The position numbers were made by a program, and so were the translations under genes. The notes under the pieces are model-generated. The model did not search any database. It saw nothing but the letters and a program-made list of their open reading frames with translations, and was not told the origin of the DNA. From Chloroflexota bacterium (GTDB lineage: Bacteria > Chloroflexota > UBA11872): a stretch of 49,047 bases of DNA. Positions 30,941-41,262 of the stretch are shown here, piece by piece. Each line of letters starts with the position of its first letter. Positions within the stretch are counted from its first letter, which is position 1. The stretch lies in assembly GCA_022826485.1 (NCBI GenBank), contig JAJDUU010000036.1:1-49047 (forward strand), read 5' to 3'.

Positions 30941-33184
30941 ATGCCGGCGCGCCTCTCAATCGACGACCTGTTCCAGATTCGCTATCCAACCTACGACGTG
31001 CCGCCGCGCCTTTCGCCCGACGGCCAGTCGTTGGCGCTGACCGAATTCCCGGCCGTTGCGTCCCAGGGGGACGGCAGCGCGGACGAATATGACGCGCACC
31101 ACACGCCGATGACCGCTGTTGGCAGCCGGATTACCGTCGTGGACCTGGCAACCGGCGACCTTTGGCAGCCGTTTCCCGGCGCCGAGGTTTCCTGGGGCGC
31201 GCAGTGGTCCCCCGACGGCTCGATGCTGGCGGCGTACGTGGTCATGGACGGCCCGTCCTGCCTGGGCATCCTGCACCTAGCCGATCGCCGAGTGCAGGTC
31301 GTCCGGGAGGCGGAGGTCCGGCCCTTCTTCGGCTTTGAGCTGCCGGTCTGGACCCCCGACAGTCAATCGGTCGTCGTAAAGCTCTGGCCGGCCGACGAGG
31401 CATGGCTTGGCAACGGGCACGCCGCCGTTCCGAGCACCTCAGGCACCGTGGTGTTGTCCCACGATCCCGGCGCCCCGGCTGAAAACGGTGCTCCAATTCG
31501 ACTCATCACGGATCGCTACGGCTGTGACTTCGGCGTTGTCGACGTCGGGACGAGCGAGGTGCAGCGACTCGGCGACCACTGGCGCATCATCGGCGGCTGC
31601 CGCATGTCGCCAGACGGCCAGGCGGTTGCCGTCCCCGTGATCGTCGACGCGGAGATGGCTCGCCTGCAGTTCTACAGCGACTTGATGGTCGTGCCGCTTG
31701 ACGGTTCCGAACCCCGAGCGGTGGCGCGCCGCGTGACCTTCCTTTACGGCCAGAGCTTTAGCTGGTCACCCGACGGCGCGCGGATCGCGTTTGCGACCGC
31801 CGAGCGACGCCAGCCCGACGGCACCCCGCCGCGCGGCCGCCTCTTCCTCACCGACAGCCAGGGCCGGGGAGAGCCGCTCGACGTGTCCGCCGACGCCCCG
31901 GACGACCTGAGCCAAGCCTATGAGCACCCGCGCTGGAGCGCGGCCGGCGACCTGGTGTTTTGCACGGTGGCGGATGGCGTTTGGAGCTTCCAAAGCGACG
32001 GCTCCGGCGCTCGCAAGCACGCCATGGATTCCGGCAGAGTGCTGACGAGCTGGATTCAGCCGCCGGACGATCAAGTCTTGCGCACATCGGTCGACGGCAC
32101 CCTGCCGCTGCTGATGCGCGACCCGACATCCCAATCGCTCGAGACAGCCGCCATGGATCTCGCCGATGGCGACATCGTGACGCGCTCGGTGCTGCAAAAG
32201 ACCTACGTCGCCAGGGGCGAAACTCTGGGCATGGATGTCGATTGGGATGAGCAAGCGGTCTATCTACAGCTGGAGGGCGCCGAGCATCCGCCAGAGCCGT
32301 GGCGGCTCGACTTCACGACCGGAGAATCCAGCCGGTTGGCGACGCTGAATCCCGGCTTTGAAAACGGGCGGACGGGGTCCCGTCGATCAGTCGAGTACCT
32401 GGACGCCGATGGAGAGCGGCGCCGGGCGACCATGTTGCTGCCACCCGACCACGTCGAGGGAGAGCCGCTGCCGATGATTGTGATCGTCTACGGCGGCATC
32501 ATGCCCTCGGAGCGCATCCATAGCTTCCGACTGTTCCACTGCCTGTCCCTGGCCGACGGTCACCTTTATGCATCGCACGGATACGCCGTACTCGTGCCCG
32601 ACATTCCGCTTGGGACGCGCGATCCCCGTCGCGGTATCGCGCGCAACGTCCTGCCCGCCGTCAACCGTGTCGTCGATTTGGGAATCGCCGATCCGGAGCG
32701 AATTGGCGTCTTGGGGCACAGCTACGGCGGGTACAGCGTGCTGGCCCTCATCACCCAGACCGAGATGTTTGCCGCGGCCATCTGCTCGGCCGGGGCCGTC
32801 AACCTGACCAGCTTCTATGGGGCCTTGAGCGACGCCGGCGACACCACGTGGATTGGGTGGTGCGAAAGCGGCCAGGCGCGACTGGGCGGGAGCCTTTGGG
32901 AAAGTCGCGACGCCTACATCGAGAACTCGTCGCTGTTCTATCTCGACCGCGTGACGACACCGCTGCTGCTGCTGAGCGGCGACGGCGATCCCGGCGCATT
33001 CACCCAGGCGAGCGAGACCTTCAGCGCCTTGCGCCGCCTGGGCCAGCGCGTCGAGCTCCGCAACTACCTGGGCGAGGGCCATTGGCCCGGCATGTGGTCC
33101 GAATCGAATCTGCGCGATGTGCTCGCCCGCACCATCGACTGGTTCGACGAGCACCTGAAATCGGAGAGCGCCGTCAAGGTCTGA
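30941..33184 (+). CDS. S9-family prolyl-oligopeptidase-like serine peptidase
   Basis: About 747 aa. Residues 1-470 are a beta-propeller of WD40/TolB-like blades ('PRLSPDGQSLALTE', 'WSPDGSMLAAYV', 'WSPDGARIAFAT'). The C-terminal third is an alpha/beta hydrolase with the nucleophile GHSYGGYS, the Asp in LLLSGDGDPGAF and the His in GEGHWPGM: a complete triad. 'IVIVYGGIMPSE' is the oxyanion region. No signal peptide, so it is cytoplasmic. I use ATG 30941 (MPARLSIDDLFQIRYP), as family members start this way; the frame upstream to 30776 overlaps the divergent oxidoreductase start and is not protein-like. It is divergent from that gene with about 145 bp between. Confidence 0.88.
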   Translation: MPARLSIDDLFQIRYPTYDVPPRLSPDGQSLALTEFPAVASQGDGSADEYDAHHTPMTAVGSRITVVDLATGDLWQPFPGAEVSWGAQWSPDGSMLAAYVVMDGPSCLGILHLADRRVQVVREAEVRPFFGFELPVWTPDSQSVVVKLWPADEAWLGNGHAAVPSTSGTVVLSHDPGAPAENGAPIRLITDRYGCDFGVVDVGTSEVQRLGDHWRIIGGCRMSPDGQAVAVPVIVDAEMARLQFYSDLMVVPLDGSEPRAVARRVTFLYGQSFSWSPDGARIAFATAERRQPDGTPPRGRLFLTDSQGRGEPLDVSADAPDDLSQAYEHPRWSAAGDLVFCTVADGVWSFQSDGSGARKHAMDSGRVLTSWIQPPDDQVLRTSVDGTLPLLMRDPTSQSLETAAMDLADGDIVTRSVLQKTYVARGETLGMDVDWDEQAVYLQLEGAEHPPEPWRLDFTTGESSRLATLNPGFENGRTGSRRSVEYLDADGERRRATMLLPPDHVEGEPLPMIVIVYGGIMPSERIHSFRLFHCLSLADGHLYASHGYAVLVPDIPLGTRDPRRGIARNVLPAVNRVVDLGIADPERIGVLGHSYGGYSVLALITQTEMFAAAICSAGAVNLTSFYGALSDAGDTTWIGWCESGQARLGGSLWESRDAYIENSSLFYLDRVTTPLLLLSGDGDPGAFTQASETFSALRRLGQRVELRNYLGEGHWPGMWSESNLRDVLARTIDWFDEHLKSESAVKV

Positions 33185-33274
33185 GTGATCGCGGGTCGTC
33201 GGGCTGCTCGTGATCAGACCACTAGTGTCCGGTCGATTGCCGTCGCGGGGCGCGCAACAGGCATGGCAGAGTGG

Positions 33275-33348
33275 CACGCCCGGAGGGATTCGAACCCCCG
33301 ACCCCTGGTTCCGAAGACCAGTGCTCTAATCCGCTGAGCTACGGGCGC
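33275..33348 (-). tRNA. tRNA-Arg (UCG)
   Basis: Complete cloverleaf on the minus strand: acceptor GCGCCCG paired to CGGGCGT (terminal G-U), D arm GCTCAGCGGATTAGAGC, anticodon stem CTGGT/ACCAG with loop CTTCGGA giving UCG, and T arm GGGGG-TTCGAAT-CCCTC. The discriminator is G, and CCA is encoded (33272-33274 on the plus coordinate). Confidence 0.97.
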
Positions 33349-33378
33349 TTGGCGGCGGGACGATTCTAGCGGGGCGGA

Positions 33379-34992
33379 CTATCCGGCTACGGGTGCGCTG
33401 TCGCTCACCTGGGCCGGGACGAACGACTCGGCGTCCCCCAGCATCTCGAAGGGACCTTCGATCCACCGCACGGGATCGACCGCGGCGCCGCCGACGTACA
33501 TCTCCCAATGGACGTGGGGGCCGGTCGAGCGTCCGGTGGAACCCACCAGACCGACGGTGGCGCCGCGCTCGACCACTTGCCCGAGCGACACCGAAAAGTC
33601 GTGCAGGTGATAGAAGAGCGTGAAGACGCCGAAGCCGTGATCGAGAACGACGGTGTTGCCGCGGATGGTGAGCGGACCCACAAACGCGACGCGCCCTCGG
33701 TTGGGCGCGGGAATCGGAGCACCAGTCGGCGCCGCGTAATCGATGCCCTCGTGCACCGTCATGACTGATCCCGGCTGCAGGGTGCGGCGCTCGCCGTAGG
33801 GGGAGGTGACGCGACCGCTGCTCGGATGCTGGAATGGTCCAGTCCAGAGCGGCCCCCCGTTCACTCGCAGCACGATGGTGTGGAGAAACTCGCGCTCTTC
33901 CTGAGCGACGGCGTCGTCGAGCAAGTCTTCGTGGCTGTCGGGTATGTGGAACTCGGCCGAGGGGTACTGGCGCTCGGCTAGCTCGACCGAGATGTCGACC
34001 ATGCGCTCCCCGACGCTCACCTGCAGGTCCTGCGGCCCGGTCATGGCCGTGGAGGCCGTGCCCAACACGGCGTGCCATGCGCCGTCGCGGCAAACAAGCG
34101 GGGCGGGTTGCCCGTTCCAACGCACAGTCACGCCGCCGGCCGCCGTGTTCACGCGAACGCCGATCGCATCGCCCTGCTGCGGCATCTCCGAGTCGACGGT
34201 GATCAAATCCGCATCGGCGGGCGGAACGTGGGGGTCAAGGGGCGTAGTCGCCTCCGCCGGAAACAGGCCGGCTTCCTTGGCCAGGTCCCCGGAGTTGGCG
34301 AACACCACCTGCCCGGCGCGGGCCCAGGGCACGTCGATGAGCCACTGCTGCAGCACGGCGCGCTGCGTGCGCATGGCCACCATGCTGCCGAAGTCGCCGT
34401 AGGCGATGGGCAGCCCGAGGCGCGTGAGCCAACTGGGCACGGCGAAGTAGGCGTCGCGAATGGCCGGATTCACGTCCAGCAGGGCCAGGTGGTTCTCCAT
34501 GATCTGGGAGAACGGCACGCCGGCATCCTCGGGCAGGGTGGCGTGCCGGGGAACTTGCCGGAACGATTCCAGCCAATCGTCGTGGCCCTCTTGGTTCATG
34601 ACGTCCATGGTGTTGGCCACGTTGACGCCGTTCTTGGACGGGTCCCACTGCAGCACCATCTTTTGGAAGGCCTGCACCAGAAAGCCGTGCAACATGAACC
34701 GGTGTGATACCGGGTAGCCGACGACCTGGATGCCGCCGAGCTCCTGAAACGCGGTCCAGAACTTCGCGGCGTCGTCGTCCCTCACGGGGTAGCCGCCGCC
34801 GGTGTCGCTGCCCGTCTGGGTGAAGAACTGGCCGCCGCTGATCGGGAAGTCGGCCCCGAAGCCGCAGGCGGTACCGAACGGCACCTCGGGCACCTCCGCC
34901 GCCAGGGGCAAGGGCAGGGCGGCGAGCGCCAGGGCGAGGATGAGGGCCGCGGCCACGCGGCGCATGGCGGACCGAGCGTGGGGGGATTTCAC
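33379..34992 (-). CDS. Secreted M23 (LytM-type) peptidase with N-terminal LGFP-like repeats
   Basis: 537 aa. A signal peptide (AAALILALALAALPLPLAA) ends near residue 32. Residues about 45-165 have 'ISGGQFFTQTG', 'DDDAAKFWTAFQELGG', 'VVGYPVSHRFML' and 'QAFQKMVLQW', the LGFP-like pattern common in secreted Chloroflexota proteins. The M23 domain (about 390-510) has the zinc ligands HEGID and PHVHWEM. It would cut peptidoglycan cross-links or act in cell-wall turnover outside the membrane. The start ATG 34992 is used; an in-frame ATG nine codons on would also leave a signal peptide. It is divergent from yihY. Confidence 0.9.
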   Translation of the reverse strand: MKSPHARSAMRRVAAALILALALAALPLPLAAEVPEVPFGTACGFGADFPISGGQFFTQTGSDTGGGYPVRDDDAAKFWTAFQELGGIQVVGYPVSHRFMLHGFLVQAFQKMVLQWDPSKNGVNVANTMDVMNQEGHDDWLESFRQVPRHATLPEDAGVPFSQIMENHLALLDVNPAIRDAYFAVPSWLTRLGLPIAYGDFGSMVAMRTQRAVLQQWLIDVPWARAGQVVFANSGDLAKEAGLFPAEATTPLDPHVPPADADLITVDSEMPQQGDAIGVRVNTAAGGVTVRWNGQPAPLVCRDGAWHAVLGTASTAMTGPQDLQVSVGERMVDISVELAERQYPSAEFHIPDSHEDLLDDAVAQEEREFLHTIVLRVNGGPLWTGPFQHPSSGRVTSPYGERRTLQPGSVMTVHEGIDYAAPTGAPIPAPNRGRVAFVGPLTIRGNTVVLDHGFGVFTLFYHLHDFSVSLGQVVERGATVGLVGSTGRSTGPHVHWEMYVGGAAVDPVRWIEGPFEMLGDAESFVPAQVSDSAPVAG

Positions 34993-35105
34993 AGGCGATT
35001 AGCCTAGCATCGGAAGGGCTGCGGCACCGGTGATGAAACGCCGGCATCCGCCCGGCGTGACGCGCCGCGGCTGGCCCCAAACTCTGGCACTCTTGGGCGC
35101 ACACC

Positions 35106-36131
35106 ATGGACGGCAACGCACCCACGCCGCCGCGCGGTATCCGTCGGCGATTCGGCGGTCTCTTTTGGACGCCGCGCGCCACCTTGGGATACGTGGTGGC
35201 CGCAGTGCGGCGGGCCCGGGATCACGCCGCCGACGCCGTGGAAGCGACGAGCGATGCGGCGACAACGTGGGTCCAAGCCCATCCGCAGCTCCGTGTGCTG
35301 TATCTGACGGCGGACCGGTTTGGCACGCAGCAACTCCCGACGTTTGCCGCCGCCATCAGCTTCCAGACCTTCGTCTCGTTGTTTCCGCTGCTTGGCTTCA
35401 TCACCGCCATCGCGGCGTTTCTGATCGAGCCCGACGAGCTGGTGCGATTGGTCGCGGAACAGTCGGAAGACCTGGCCCCAGGGGCCGAGGCATTCCTGGA
35501 AAGCACGTTGCCGTCGATGGCCGCCGTGCGCGAGAGCGTCGGCCTCATCTCGCTCGTCGCGCTCTTGTGGACCGGCAGCAATCTTTTCGGGGCGCTGCGC
35601 CGCGGTCTCGATGCGGCAACCGGCGCGACGCGGCGGCGAACCTTTGTGCAGGGCCGAGCGCTGGATCTCGCCACGACGATGGCCACCGGCGTGTTGCTCG
35701 GCATTTCCGTGACCGTGACCGCCGTGCTGACGTTTCTGCTGCAATCCGAGCTGCTTGGGGGCGACTCGCCGTTTGCCTGGCTCGGGTGGCTGCTGCGCTG
35801 GCTGGGCGTGCTTCTGCCAGTCCTCTTCGCCACCGGCGTGTTCGGGCTGATGTATCACCTGGTGCCGGCCGAGCGATTGGCCTGGCGTCCGGCGCTCGTG
35901 GGCGGCCTGGTGGGAGCCGTCGGGTTCGAGATCGGGAAGAACGCCTTCGTGTGGTACACGGCGAACTTCGGCTCGTTCAACGCGATCTACGGCCCCATCG
36001 CCACGATCGTCCTGCTGCTGATCTGGCTCTACTTCAGCAGCATGATCTTCCTGGCCGGAGCTGCGTTCGGGTCGGCGGTGGCTGCCGCGATGGAGCGCGG
36101 GAAGGCCGCGGCATCCGGCAGCACGACCTGA
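35106..36131 (+). CDS. YihY/virulence factor BrkB family membrane protein
   Basis: 341 aa with about six membrane helices. Family features: the 'QLPTFAAAISFQTFVSLFPL' first helix, 'VGLISLVALLWTGSNLFGAL', 'MATGVLLGISVTVTAVLTFLL', 'LPVLFATGVFGLMYHLVP' and the closing 'IYGPIATIVLLLIWLYFSSM' with the conserved 'GxYGxxA...W' character. Once annotated as ribonuclease BN, the family is now regarded as an inner-membrane protein of unclear function. ATG 35106 is preceded by a weak ribosome site. The gene stands between the M23 peptidase and the polysaccharide operon. Confidence 0.92.
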   Translation: MDGNAPTPPRGIRRRFGGLFWTPRATLGYVVAAVRRARDHAADAVEATSDAATTWVQAHPQLRVLYLTADRFGTQQLPTFAAAISFQTFVSLFPLLGFITAIAAFLIEPDELVRLVAEQSEDLAPGAEAFLESTLPSMAAVRESVGLISLVALLWTGSNLFGALRRGLDAATGATRRRTFVQGRALDLATTMATGVLLGISVTVTAVLTFLLQSELLGGDSPFAWLGWLLRWLGVLLPVLFATGVFGLMYHLVPAERLAWRPALVGGLVGAVGFEIGKNAFVWYTANFGSFNAIYGPIATIVLLLIWLYFSSMIFLAGAAFGSAVAAAMERGKAAASGSTT

Positions 36132-36235
36132 CGGCGGCACACGTTACGACGGTCACGCAGGCCATACACGCATCACACGCGCGGCTTGCGGCGGCTCCGG
36201 GGCGAATAGACGGCGTTGTAGGGTAGGCATTCGGG

Positions 36236-37381
36236 ATGGCTCACATCGCCCTCAACGCGCTGCCGGTATTCACGGAAGCCACATTTCGCAATGCCGGCGT
36301 GAGCCGCTTCAGCGCACGTCTTATCGACGCCGTGCTCGAGGCGGACGACACCCACCGGTATTCGGTCTTCCTCAACGACAGCGTGCGCGAGCCGCCGTTT
36401 CGCACCCGGCCCGGCGTCCGATTGCGGCGCACGCGGCTGCCGACGTCGCGCACCTGGGTGCGGATTCTCTGGGAGCACCTGGTGGCGCCGGGACATCTCG
36501 CCGTGTCCGGCGCCGACATCGTCCACTCGTTTCTGAACGTGACGCCGTTGGCCGCGCCGGGCCGGCACGTGGTGGTGGTTCACGACCTGTCGTTCTTGCG
36601 GGCCCCTGAGACGCACCCAACCCACCGGCGGTGGTATCTGCATGCGGCGACACGGCTGTCGAGCCGGCGCGCGGGCGCCGTGCTGGCGGACTCCAAATCG
36701 ACGCGCCGCGATCTCATCGAGCTGTTCGGCGTGCGACCCGACAAGATTTCCGTGGCCTACGCCGGCGCGGAACCGCAGTTCCATCCGCGCCCCGAGGCCG
36801 AGGTCGAGGCGTTTTGCGCGGCGCAGGGCGTGCGGCGGCCGTTCGTGCTCAGCGTGGGGACCATCGAACCGCGCAAGAACGTGGACGTGCTGATCCGCGC
36901 GTTCGCCCGCCTGCGGCGCGAGGGTCGTTACGCGGGCTCGCTAGTCATCGTTGGAGGACGTGGGTGGATGGGCGTCGACGTCCCCGAGCTGATACAAGCG
37001 GCGCAGGTGGTCGATGACGCGCAGTGGCTTGGTTACGTTGATCAACGAGAGCTTCCCTTTTGGTACAGTGCAGCCGACCTGCTGGTGTACCCCTCCAGCT
37101 ATGAGGGGTTCGGCATGCCACCGCTTGAAGCCATGGCCAGCGGCACGCCCGTGATCACGTCCAACCGATCGTCGTTGCCGGAAGTCGTGGGCGACGCCGG
37201 GATCACCGTTGAACCACGGGACGAAGCCGCCCTGGCCGACGCCATGCACCGAGTCTTGCAGTCACCTGAACGCCGCGACGCCATGCGCGCGCGAGGCCTG
37301 GCCCAAGCCCAGCGATTCAGTTGGCGATCGGCAGCTGAGACATGTCTCAACGCATATCAGAGCGTCCTGAAATCGCGGTAA
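36236..37381 (+). CDS. Family-4 glycosyltransferase (exopolysaccharide operon)
   Basis: 381 aa, GT-B fold. The N-terminal acceptor domain has '[15 protein letters not shown]' and '[12 protein letters not shown]'. The donor domain has '[21 protein letters not shown]', '[24 protein letters not shown]' and the nucleotide-sugar E-x7-E motif in [15 protein letters not shown]. It adds a hexose, mannose-type being common, to a lipid-linked oligosaccharide on the cytoplasmic side. It is the first gene of a plus-strand run through 41789; its end overlaps the next gene by 40 nt. Confidence 0.9.
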   Translation: MAHIALNALPVFTEATFRNAGVSRFSARLIDAVLEADDTHRYSVFLNDSVREPPFRTRPGVRLRRTRLPTSRTWVRILWEHLVAPGHLAVSGADIVHSFLNVTPLAAPGRHVVVVHDLSFLRAPETHPTHRRWYLHAATRLSSRRAGAVLADSKSTRRDLIELFGVRPDKISVAYAGAEPQFHPRPEAEVEAFCAAQGVRRPFVLSVGTIEPRKNVDVLIRAFARLRREGRYAGSLVIVGGRGWMGVDVPELIQAAQVVDDAQWLGYVDQRELPFWYSAADLLVYPSSYEGFGMPPLEAMASGTPVITSNRSSLPEVVGDAGITVEPRDEAALADAMHRVLQSPERRDAMRARGLAQAQRFSWRSAAETCLNAYQSVLKSR

Positions 37382-38850
37382 CCGCACCGCCGCCCGCCCC
37401 CAAGCCTGTGGGCCGCGCCCGCGGGACGCCGTGGCGCGTCCTCACGTCGCGATGGCTGACCGCCCTGGGCGATGTGGCCGTCCTGTTCGGCGCGTTCGTG
37501 TTCGCCTACGCCCTGCGTTACGTCTGGCGCCTCGGGCCGGAGCTCAACGAGTTTCAGTTCACGTCCATCGACGCCTATTGGGTCGTCGCCGGGCTCTTCA
37601 TCCCCATCACCGTGCTGAGCTTCTACGTGCTGGGTCGCTATCAGCCGCGGCGCAGCGTGGCCGTTCTGGACGAGCTGCCGCGAATCGCGGTCGGCGTGCT
37701 GATCGGCACGGCGGCGGTGGTCTTCGTGTTCTTCGTGTCGCGTCCGCTCTTTTTCTCCCGGCTGATGTTCATGTACCTCGGGGCGGCGGGCGCCGTGGGC
37801 ACGGTCGTGTGGCTGGGGTTGCGGCTGGGCCTGGTGCAGATGGTGCGCCGGGCCGGCTTTGACAACCAGCGCATTCTGGTCGTGGGCAGCGGCGTGGTGG
37901 CGAAATACCTCATGCAGCAGCTGTCCGCGTCGCAGGCATCGGGGAATCGCGTGATCGGCTACCTCGAGGAGAACGGCGACCAAGCCGCGAGTGCAGGATT
38001 CGGCCGGTTCCAGCGGCTCGGCGACCTCAACGACCTCGAAGTGCTCATCCGAACCGAGACCATCGACGAGGTGTACATCGCCCTGTCGGCCACGACGCAA
38101 CACAACCTGGAACCGCTCATCGAACGCTGCCGGGTCCACGGCGTCCGCTTCCGTGCGGTGCCCGATTTGCTGGAAGCACAGTTTGGCCGGATGGAGATTC
38201 ACCCGTTGGCGGGGATCCCTCTGGTGACGCTGAGCGACAACGCGATCGTCGGCTTCAAATACATCCAGAAGCGCGCGCTGGACATCGTGGTGAGCCTGGT
38301 TGGGCTCGTCCTCAGCGCACCGATATGTCTCGTGATCGCGATTGCGATTCGAGCGGATTCGCGCGGCCCCGTGCTGTTTCGGCAGACGCGCATCGGCAAG
38401 GACGGCGCCGAGTTCACCCTGTTCAAGTTCCGGTCGATGGTGGTGGACGCGGAGGCGCTGAAGCGCCAACTGATCGCCGGTGGACCGCATCCCGCCCTTT
38501 TCAAGATTCGCGACGACTCGCGGCGCACCCGGGTCGGACGCGTGCTGCGGCGCATGAGCCTCGACGAGTTGCCGCAGCTCTTCAACGTGCTCACCGGCAG
38601 CATGAGCCTGGTGGGGCCGCGGGCGCAGGTTTCCGACGAAGTGGCCCAGTACGACGACTGGGCGCGGCACCGCCTGCGCGTGCATCCGGGCCTCACCGGA
38701 CTGTGGCAGGTCAGCGGACGCAGCGACCTGCCCTTCGAGGAAATGGTGATGCTGGACACGTTTTACGTGGCGAACTGGTCGCTTGGCCTGGACCTCAAGA
38801 TCCTGGTGAAGACGATTCCGGCGGTGCTTTCCGGGCGCGGCGCATTCTGA
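37342..38850 (+). CDS. Polyprenyl glycosylphosphotransferase (initiating sugar-1-P transferase)
   Basis: 502 aa. Four N-terminal helices and a CoA-binding-like domain ('[18 protein letters not shown]', '[10 protein letters not shown]') are followed by one helix ([19 protein letters not shown]) and the catalytic domain with 'VLFRQTRIG', 'FTLFKFRSM', '[10 protein letters not shown]', 'MSLVGPRAQ' and '[12 protein letters not shown]'. It links the first sugar phosphate to undecaprenyl phosphate and starts repeat-unit assembly. The ATG 37342 start overlaps the upstream gene; GTG 37408 is an alternative that avoids the overlap and keeps all helices. Confidence 0.93.
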   Translation: MSQRISERPEIAVTAPPPAPKPVGRARGTPWRVLTSRWLTALGDVAVLFGAFVFAYALRYVWRLGPELNEFQFTSIDAYWVVAGLFIPITVLSFYVLGRYQPRRSVAVLDELPRIAVGVLIGTAAVVFVFFVSRPLFFSRLMFMYLGAAGAVGTVVWLGLRLGLVQMVRRAGFDNQRILVVGSGVVAKYLMQQLSASQASGNRVIGYLEENGDQAASAGFGRFQRLGDLNDLEVLIRTETIDEVYIALSATTQHNLEPLIERCRVHGVRFRAVPDLLEAQFGRMEIHPLAGIPLVTLSDNAIVGFKYIQKRALDIVVSLVGLVLSAPICLVIAIAIRADSRGPVLFRQTRIGKDGAEFTLFKFRSMVVDAEALKRQLIAGGPHPALFKIRDDSRRTRVGRVLRRMSLDELPQLFNVLTGSMSLVGPRAQVSDEVAQYDDWARHRLRVHPGLTGLWQVSGRSDLPFEEMVMLDTFYVANWSLGLDLKILVKTIPAVLSGRGAF

Positions 38851-38878
38851 AATCGCCCCGAACACTCGGCGTGCCGGA

Positions 38879-39988
38879 ATGAGCGTCGCCCTCGTCCACG
38901 ACTGGCTGAATCAGCAGGGCGGCGCCGAGGTGGTGCTGGAGCAGCTTCACGCGATGTATCCGGAGGCTCCCGTCCACACCTCGTTCTACGCTCCGGACCT
39001 CGTGGACCCCGCCTTTCGCCGCCTGGATGTTCGCACGAGTTGGCTGCAACGCCTTCCCGGCTGGCGCACGCGGCATCAGGCCTTCTTGCCGTTGTATCCG
39101 CTCGCCTTCCAGTCAATGCGAATTCGGGATGCCGACGTGGTGGTGAGCAACGTCAGCGCGTTCTGCAAGGGCATCCAAACCCCGCCTGGAGCGATCCACG
39201 TGTGCTACTGCCTCACCCCAACGCGGTTCGTGTGGATGCCGGAGGCGTATCTGTTGCGCGAGGGCTATCCCGCCTGGCTGCCGCGGGCGCTGGCGCCGTT
39301 GCTGTGGTGGATGCGGCGGTGGGACCGCGCGGCGGCGCAGCGCGTGACGCAGTTCGTCGCCATCTCGCAGGCCGTGGCCGAGCGCATTCGCCGCTTCTAC
39401 GGACGCGAGGCCCTGGTGGTGCACCCGCCGGTGCACACCACGCGGTTCACGCCCTCGGCGGACGTGGAGGACTACTTTCTCGTCGTGTCGCGCCTGATTC
39501 CCTACAAGCGCATCGACCTGGCCGTGCGCGCGTGCACGGAGGCCTCGCTGCCGCTTGTGGTCGTGGGCGACGGCCGCGACCTACACTCCCTGCGTCGGAT
39601 CGCTGGACCGACCGTCAGGTTCGCCGGCCGTGTGTCCGACGACGAGGTGCGACGGCACATGGCGCGCTGCCGCGCGTTCGTGTTCCCCGGTGAGGAGGAT
39701 TTCGGCATCGCTCCGGTAGAGGCCCAGGCCGCCGGCCGCCCGGTGGTGGCATACGCCGCCGGCGGCGCGCTGGAGACCGTGCGCGACGGCGAGACCGGCG
39801 TGCTGTTTCACGAGCCGACGGCGGCCAGCCTGCGGCAGGCCCTGGAGCGTGTCAGCGACATGACCGTCGATCCCGCGCGTCTCGTGCGCCACGCGGCGCA
39901 ATTCGACGCTTCCGTATTCCGCGCCAACCTCGGTCGCGCGATCGACGTGACCATCGAGCGGGCGCGCGCGTCGGAGGCGGTGAGCTAA
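38879..39988 (+). CDS. Family-4 glycosyltransferase
   Basis: 369 aa, GT-B. It starts 'VALVHDWLNQQGGAEVVLEQL', the typical GT4 glycine-rich start, and has 'VCYCLTPTRFVW', 'FVAISQAVAERIRRFYGR', 'YFLVVSRLIPYKRIDLAV' and the donor motif EEDFGIAPVEAQAAGRPVVAY. It should extend the lipid-linked glycan made by the preceding gene. The stop TAA is directly followed by the GTG of the first Wzz-like gene, so the genes are transcribed and translated together. Confidence 0.92.
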   Translation: MSVALVHDWLNQQGGAEVVLEQLHAMYPEAPVHTSFYAPDLVDPAFRRLDVRTSWLQRLPGWRTRHQAFLPLYPLAFQSMRIRDADVVVSNVSAFCKGIQTPPGAIHVCYCLTPTRFVWMPEAYLLREGYPAWLPRALAPLLWWMRRWDRAAAQRVTQFVAISQAVAERIRRFYGREALVVHPPVHTTRFTPSADVEDYFLVVSRLIPYKRIDLAVRACTEASLPLVVVGDGRDLHSLRRIAGPTVRFAGRVSDDEVRRHMARCRAFVFPGEEDFGIAPVEAQAAGRPVVAYAAGGALETVRDGETGVLFHEPTAASLRQALERVSDMTVDPARLVRHAAQFDASVFRANLGRAIDVTIERARASEAVS

Positions 39989-40660
39989 GTGTCGTCGGCA
40001 CGCTTTGGGCGAGTGGTGCAGCGCTGGTGGGTGTTTATCGCCGCCGTCACCGGCGCCACGATCGTCGCCGCCGTCCTTTGGCAACTCATCGGGCCGGTGG
40101 GGCTGCGCGCCGAGGCCGAGCTGGTCCTGACGCTGAATCTGCCGGAGGAGAGCCAGCGCCTGCAGTACGGCGCCGAAAGCAGCCGGGCGCAGGCGGCGGG
40201 AATCGTGATTGAGGATCTCGCGCGCCTCACGCGCGGACGTGAGCTGCTGCGGCTGGCGCACGCGGAGGTCGTCGACGCCGGTCACTCGATGGACTTTCGC
40301 ACCATGTTCGAGACCATCGACGTGTATCCGCTCTCGCGCGGGCTGCGCATCGAGCTGGATTGGGGTGACGGCCCGGCGGCGCAAGCGCTGATCGACAGCA
40401 TTGTGACCCTGCTGATAGACAATCAGAACTCCTACTACCCCACCCTGGGCGAGATCGGCACGCTACGGCTGATCGACAAGACCGACGAGCCCGAGCGTCC
40501 GCCGCGGGCGCTGGCAGCGCTCGACGTGGTGCTCAAGTCCGCGGTGGCGCTGATTCTGGCCATTGCGGTTGCGCTGGTCGCGGATTGGCGGCTCAACCGG
40601 CTTCACGAGTCCGACGTGACCGATTTGATCGACGCGCCGGTGATCGGCCGCCTGCCGTGA
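39989..40660 (+). CDS. Wzz-like chain-length/co-polymerase membrane protein, first copy
   Basis: 223 aa. One helix near each end (WWVFIAAVTGATIVAAVLW at about 13-31; VVLKSAVALILAIAVALVAD at about 183-202) with an outer helical domain between, the usual Wzz/capsule co-polymerase topology. The C-terminal tail 'DVTDLIDAPVIGRLP' matches the cytoplasmic end seen in Wzc/Wzz proteins. It should set polysaccharide length with the neighbours. The start is GTG, directly abutting the previous stop; its end overlaps the next gene by 4 nt (GTGA). Confidence 0.75.
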   Translation: MSSARFGRVVQRWWVFIAAVTGATIVAAVLWQLIGPVGLRAEAELVLTLNLPEESQRLQYGAESSRAQAAGIVIEDLARLTRGRELLRLAHAEVVDAGHSMDFRTMFETIDVYPLSRGLRIELDWGDGPAAQALIDSIVTLLIDNQNSYYPTLGEIGTLRLIDKTDEPERPPRALAALDVVLKSAVALILAIAVALVADWRLNRLHESDVTDLIDAPVIGRLP

Positions 40661-41262
40661 CTGGGCCGGTGATGCGCTGGCAGTCGATCGTGATCGCGGG
40701 CGCGGCGGCGGCGGTCATTGCCGTGATCGTGAGCGTCATCGTGGTGGTGGTCGCCGAGCCGGTCTACCGCGCGTCGACCAGCGTTTCGATCCGACCGCGG
40801 ATCGCCGACCTGGGCGCCTCGGAGTCCGCGTCGCGCCTGATCCGCAACTACGCCGTGTGGGTAGATTCGGAGTCCTATGCCATGCGGCTGGATCCGGAGG
40901 CTCGCGGCGGGCTGTCCGACGCTGAGATCGTCAAGCGTGTGCGGACCAATGGCGATTCCGACCGGCTGGTGGTGACGATTCAGGCCGAGGACGTGGATCC
41001 CGACCGCGCGGCGGCGTTGGTGAATGGACTCGCCGAGGCGCTGGTCGCCGAAGTGGCCACGCCGGCCCGCCTGAACGACCCGGAGAAGGGGCTCGAGATC
41101 GCCATCATCGACGCCGCACGAGCTCCCAGCGCGCCAACGTGGCCGCGGGGCGAGGTGGTGATTCCGGTGGCGGCGATAGTGGGCGCCGTGGTGGGCGCCG
41201 CCGTGGCCTGGCTCATCGCTCCGGCGATGGCGCCGGCGCGAAATGAGGGCGACGCCCGATGA
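40657..41262 (+). CDS. Wzz-like membrane protein, second copy
   Basis: 201 aa from GTG 40657, which overlaps the previous stop (GTGA). Helix 1 (IVIAGAAAAVIAVIVSVIVVVVA) and a C-terminal helix (VVIPVAAIVGAVVGAAVAWLIA) enclose a domain with 'YRASTSVSIRPR' and 'VVTIQAEDVDPDRAAALVNGLAEAL', the Wzz/YveK pattern. 'IIDAARAPSAPTWPR' before the last helix is the common proline-rich segment. Two different small co-polymerases in a row, followed by the kinase-like protein, replace the single Wzc seen elsewhere. Its stop overlaps the next ATG (ATGA). Confidence 0.8.
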   Translation: MTGPVMRWQSIVIAGAAAAVIAVIVSVIVVVVAEPVYRASTSVSIRPRIADLGASESASRLIRNYAVWVDSESYAMRLDPEARGGLSDAEIVKRVRTNGDSDRLVVTIQAEDVDPDRAAALVNGLAEALVAEVATPARLNDPEKGLEIAIIDAARAPSAPTWPRGEVVIPVAAIVGAVVGAAVAWLIAPAMAPARNEGDAR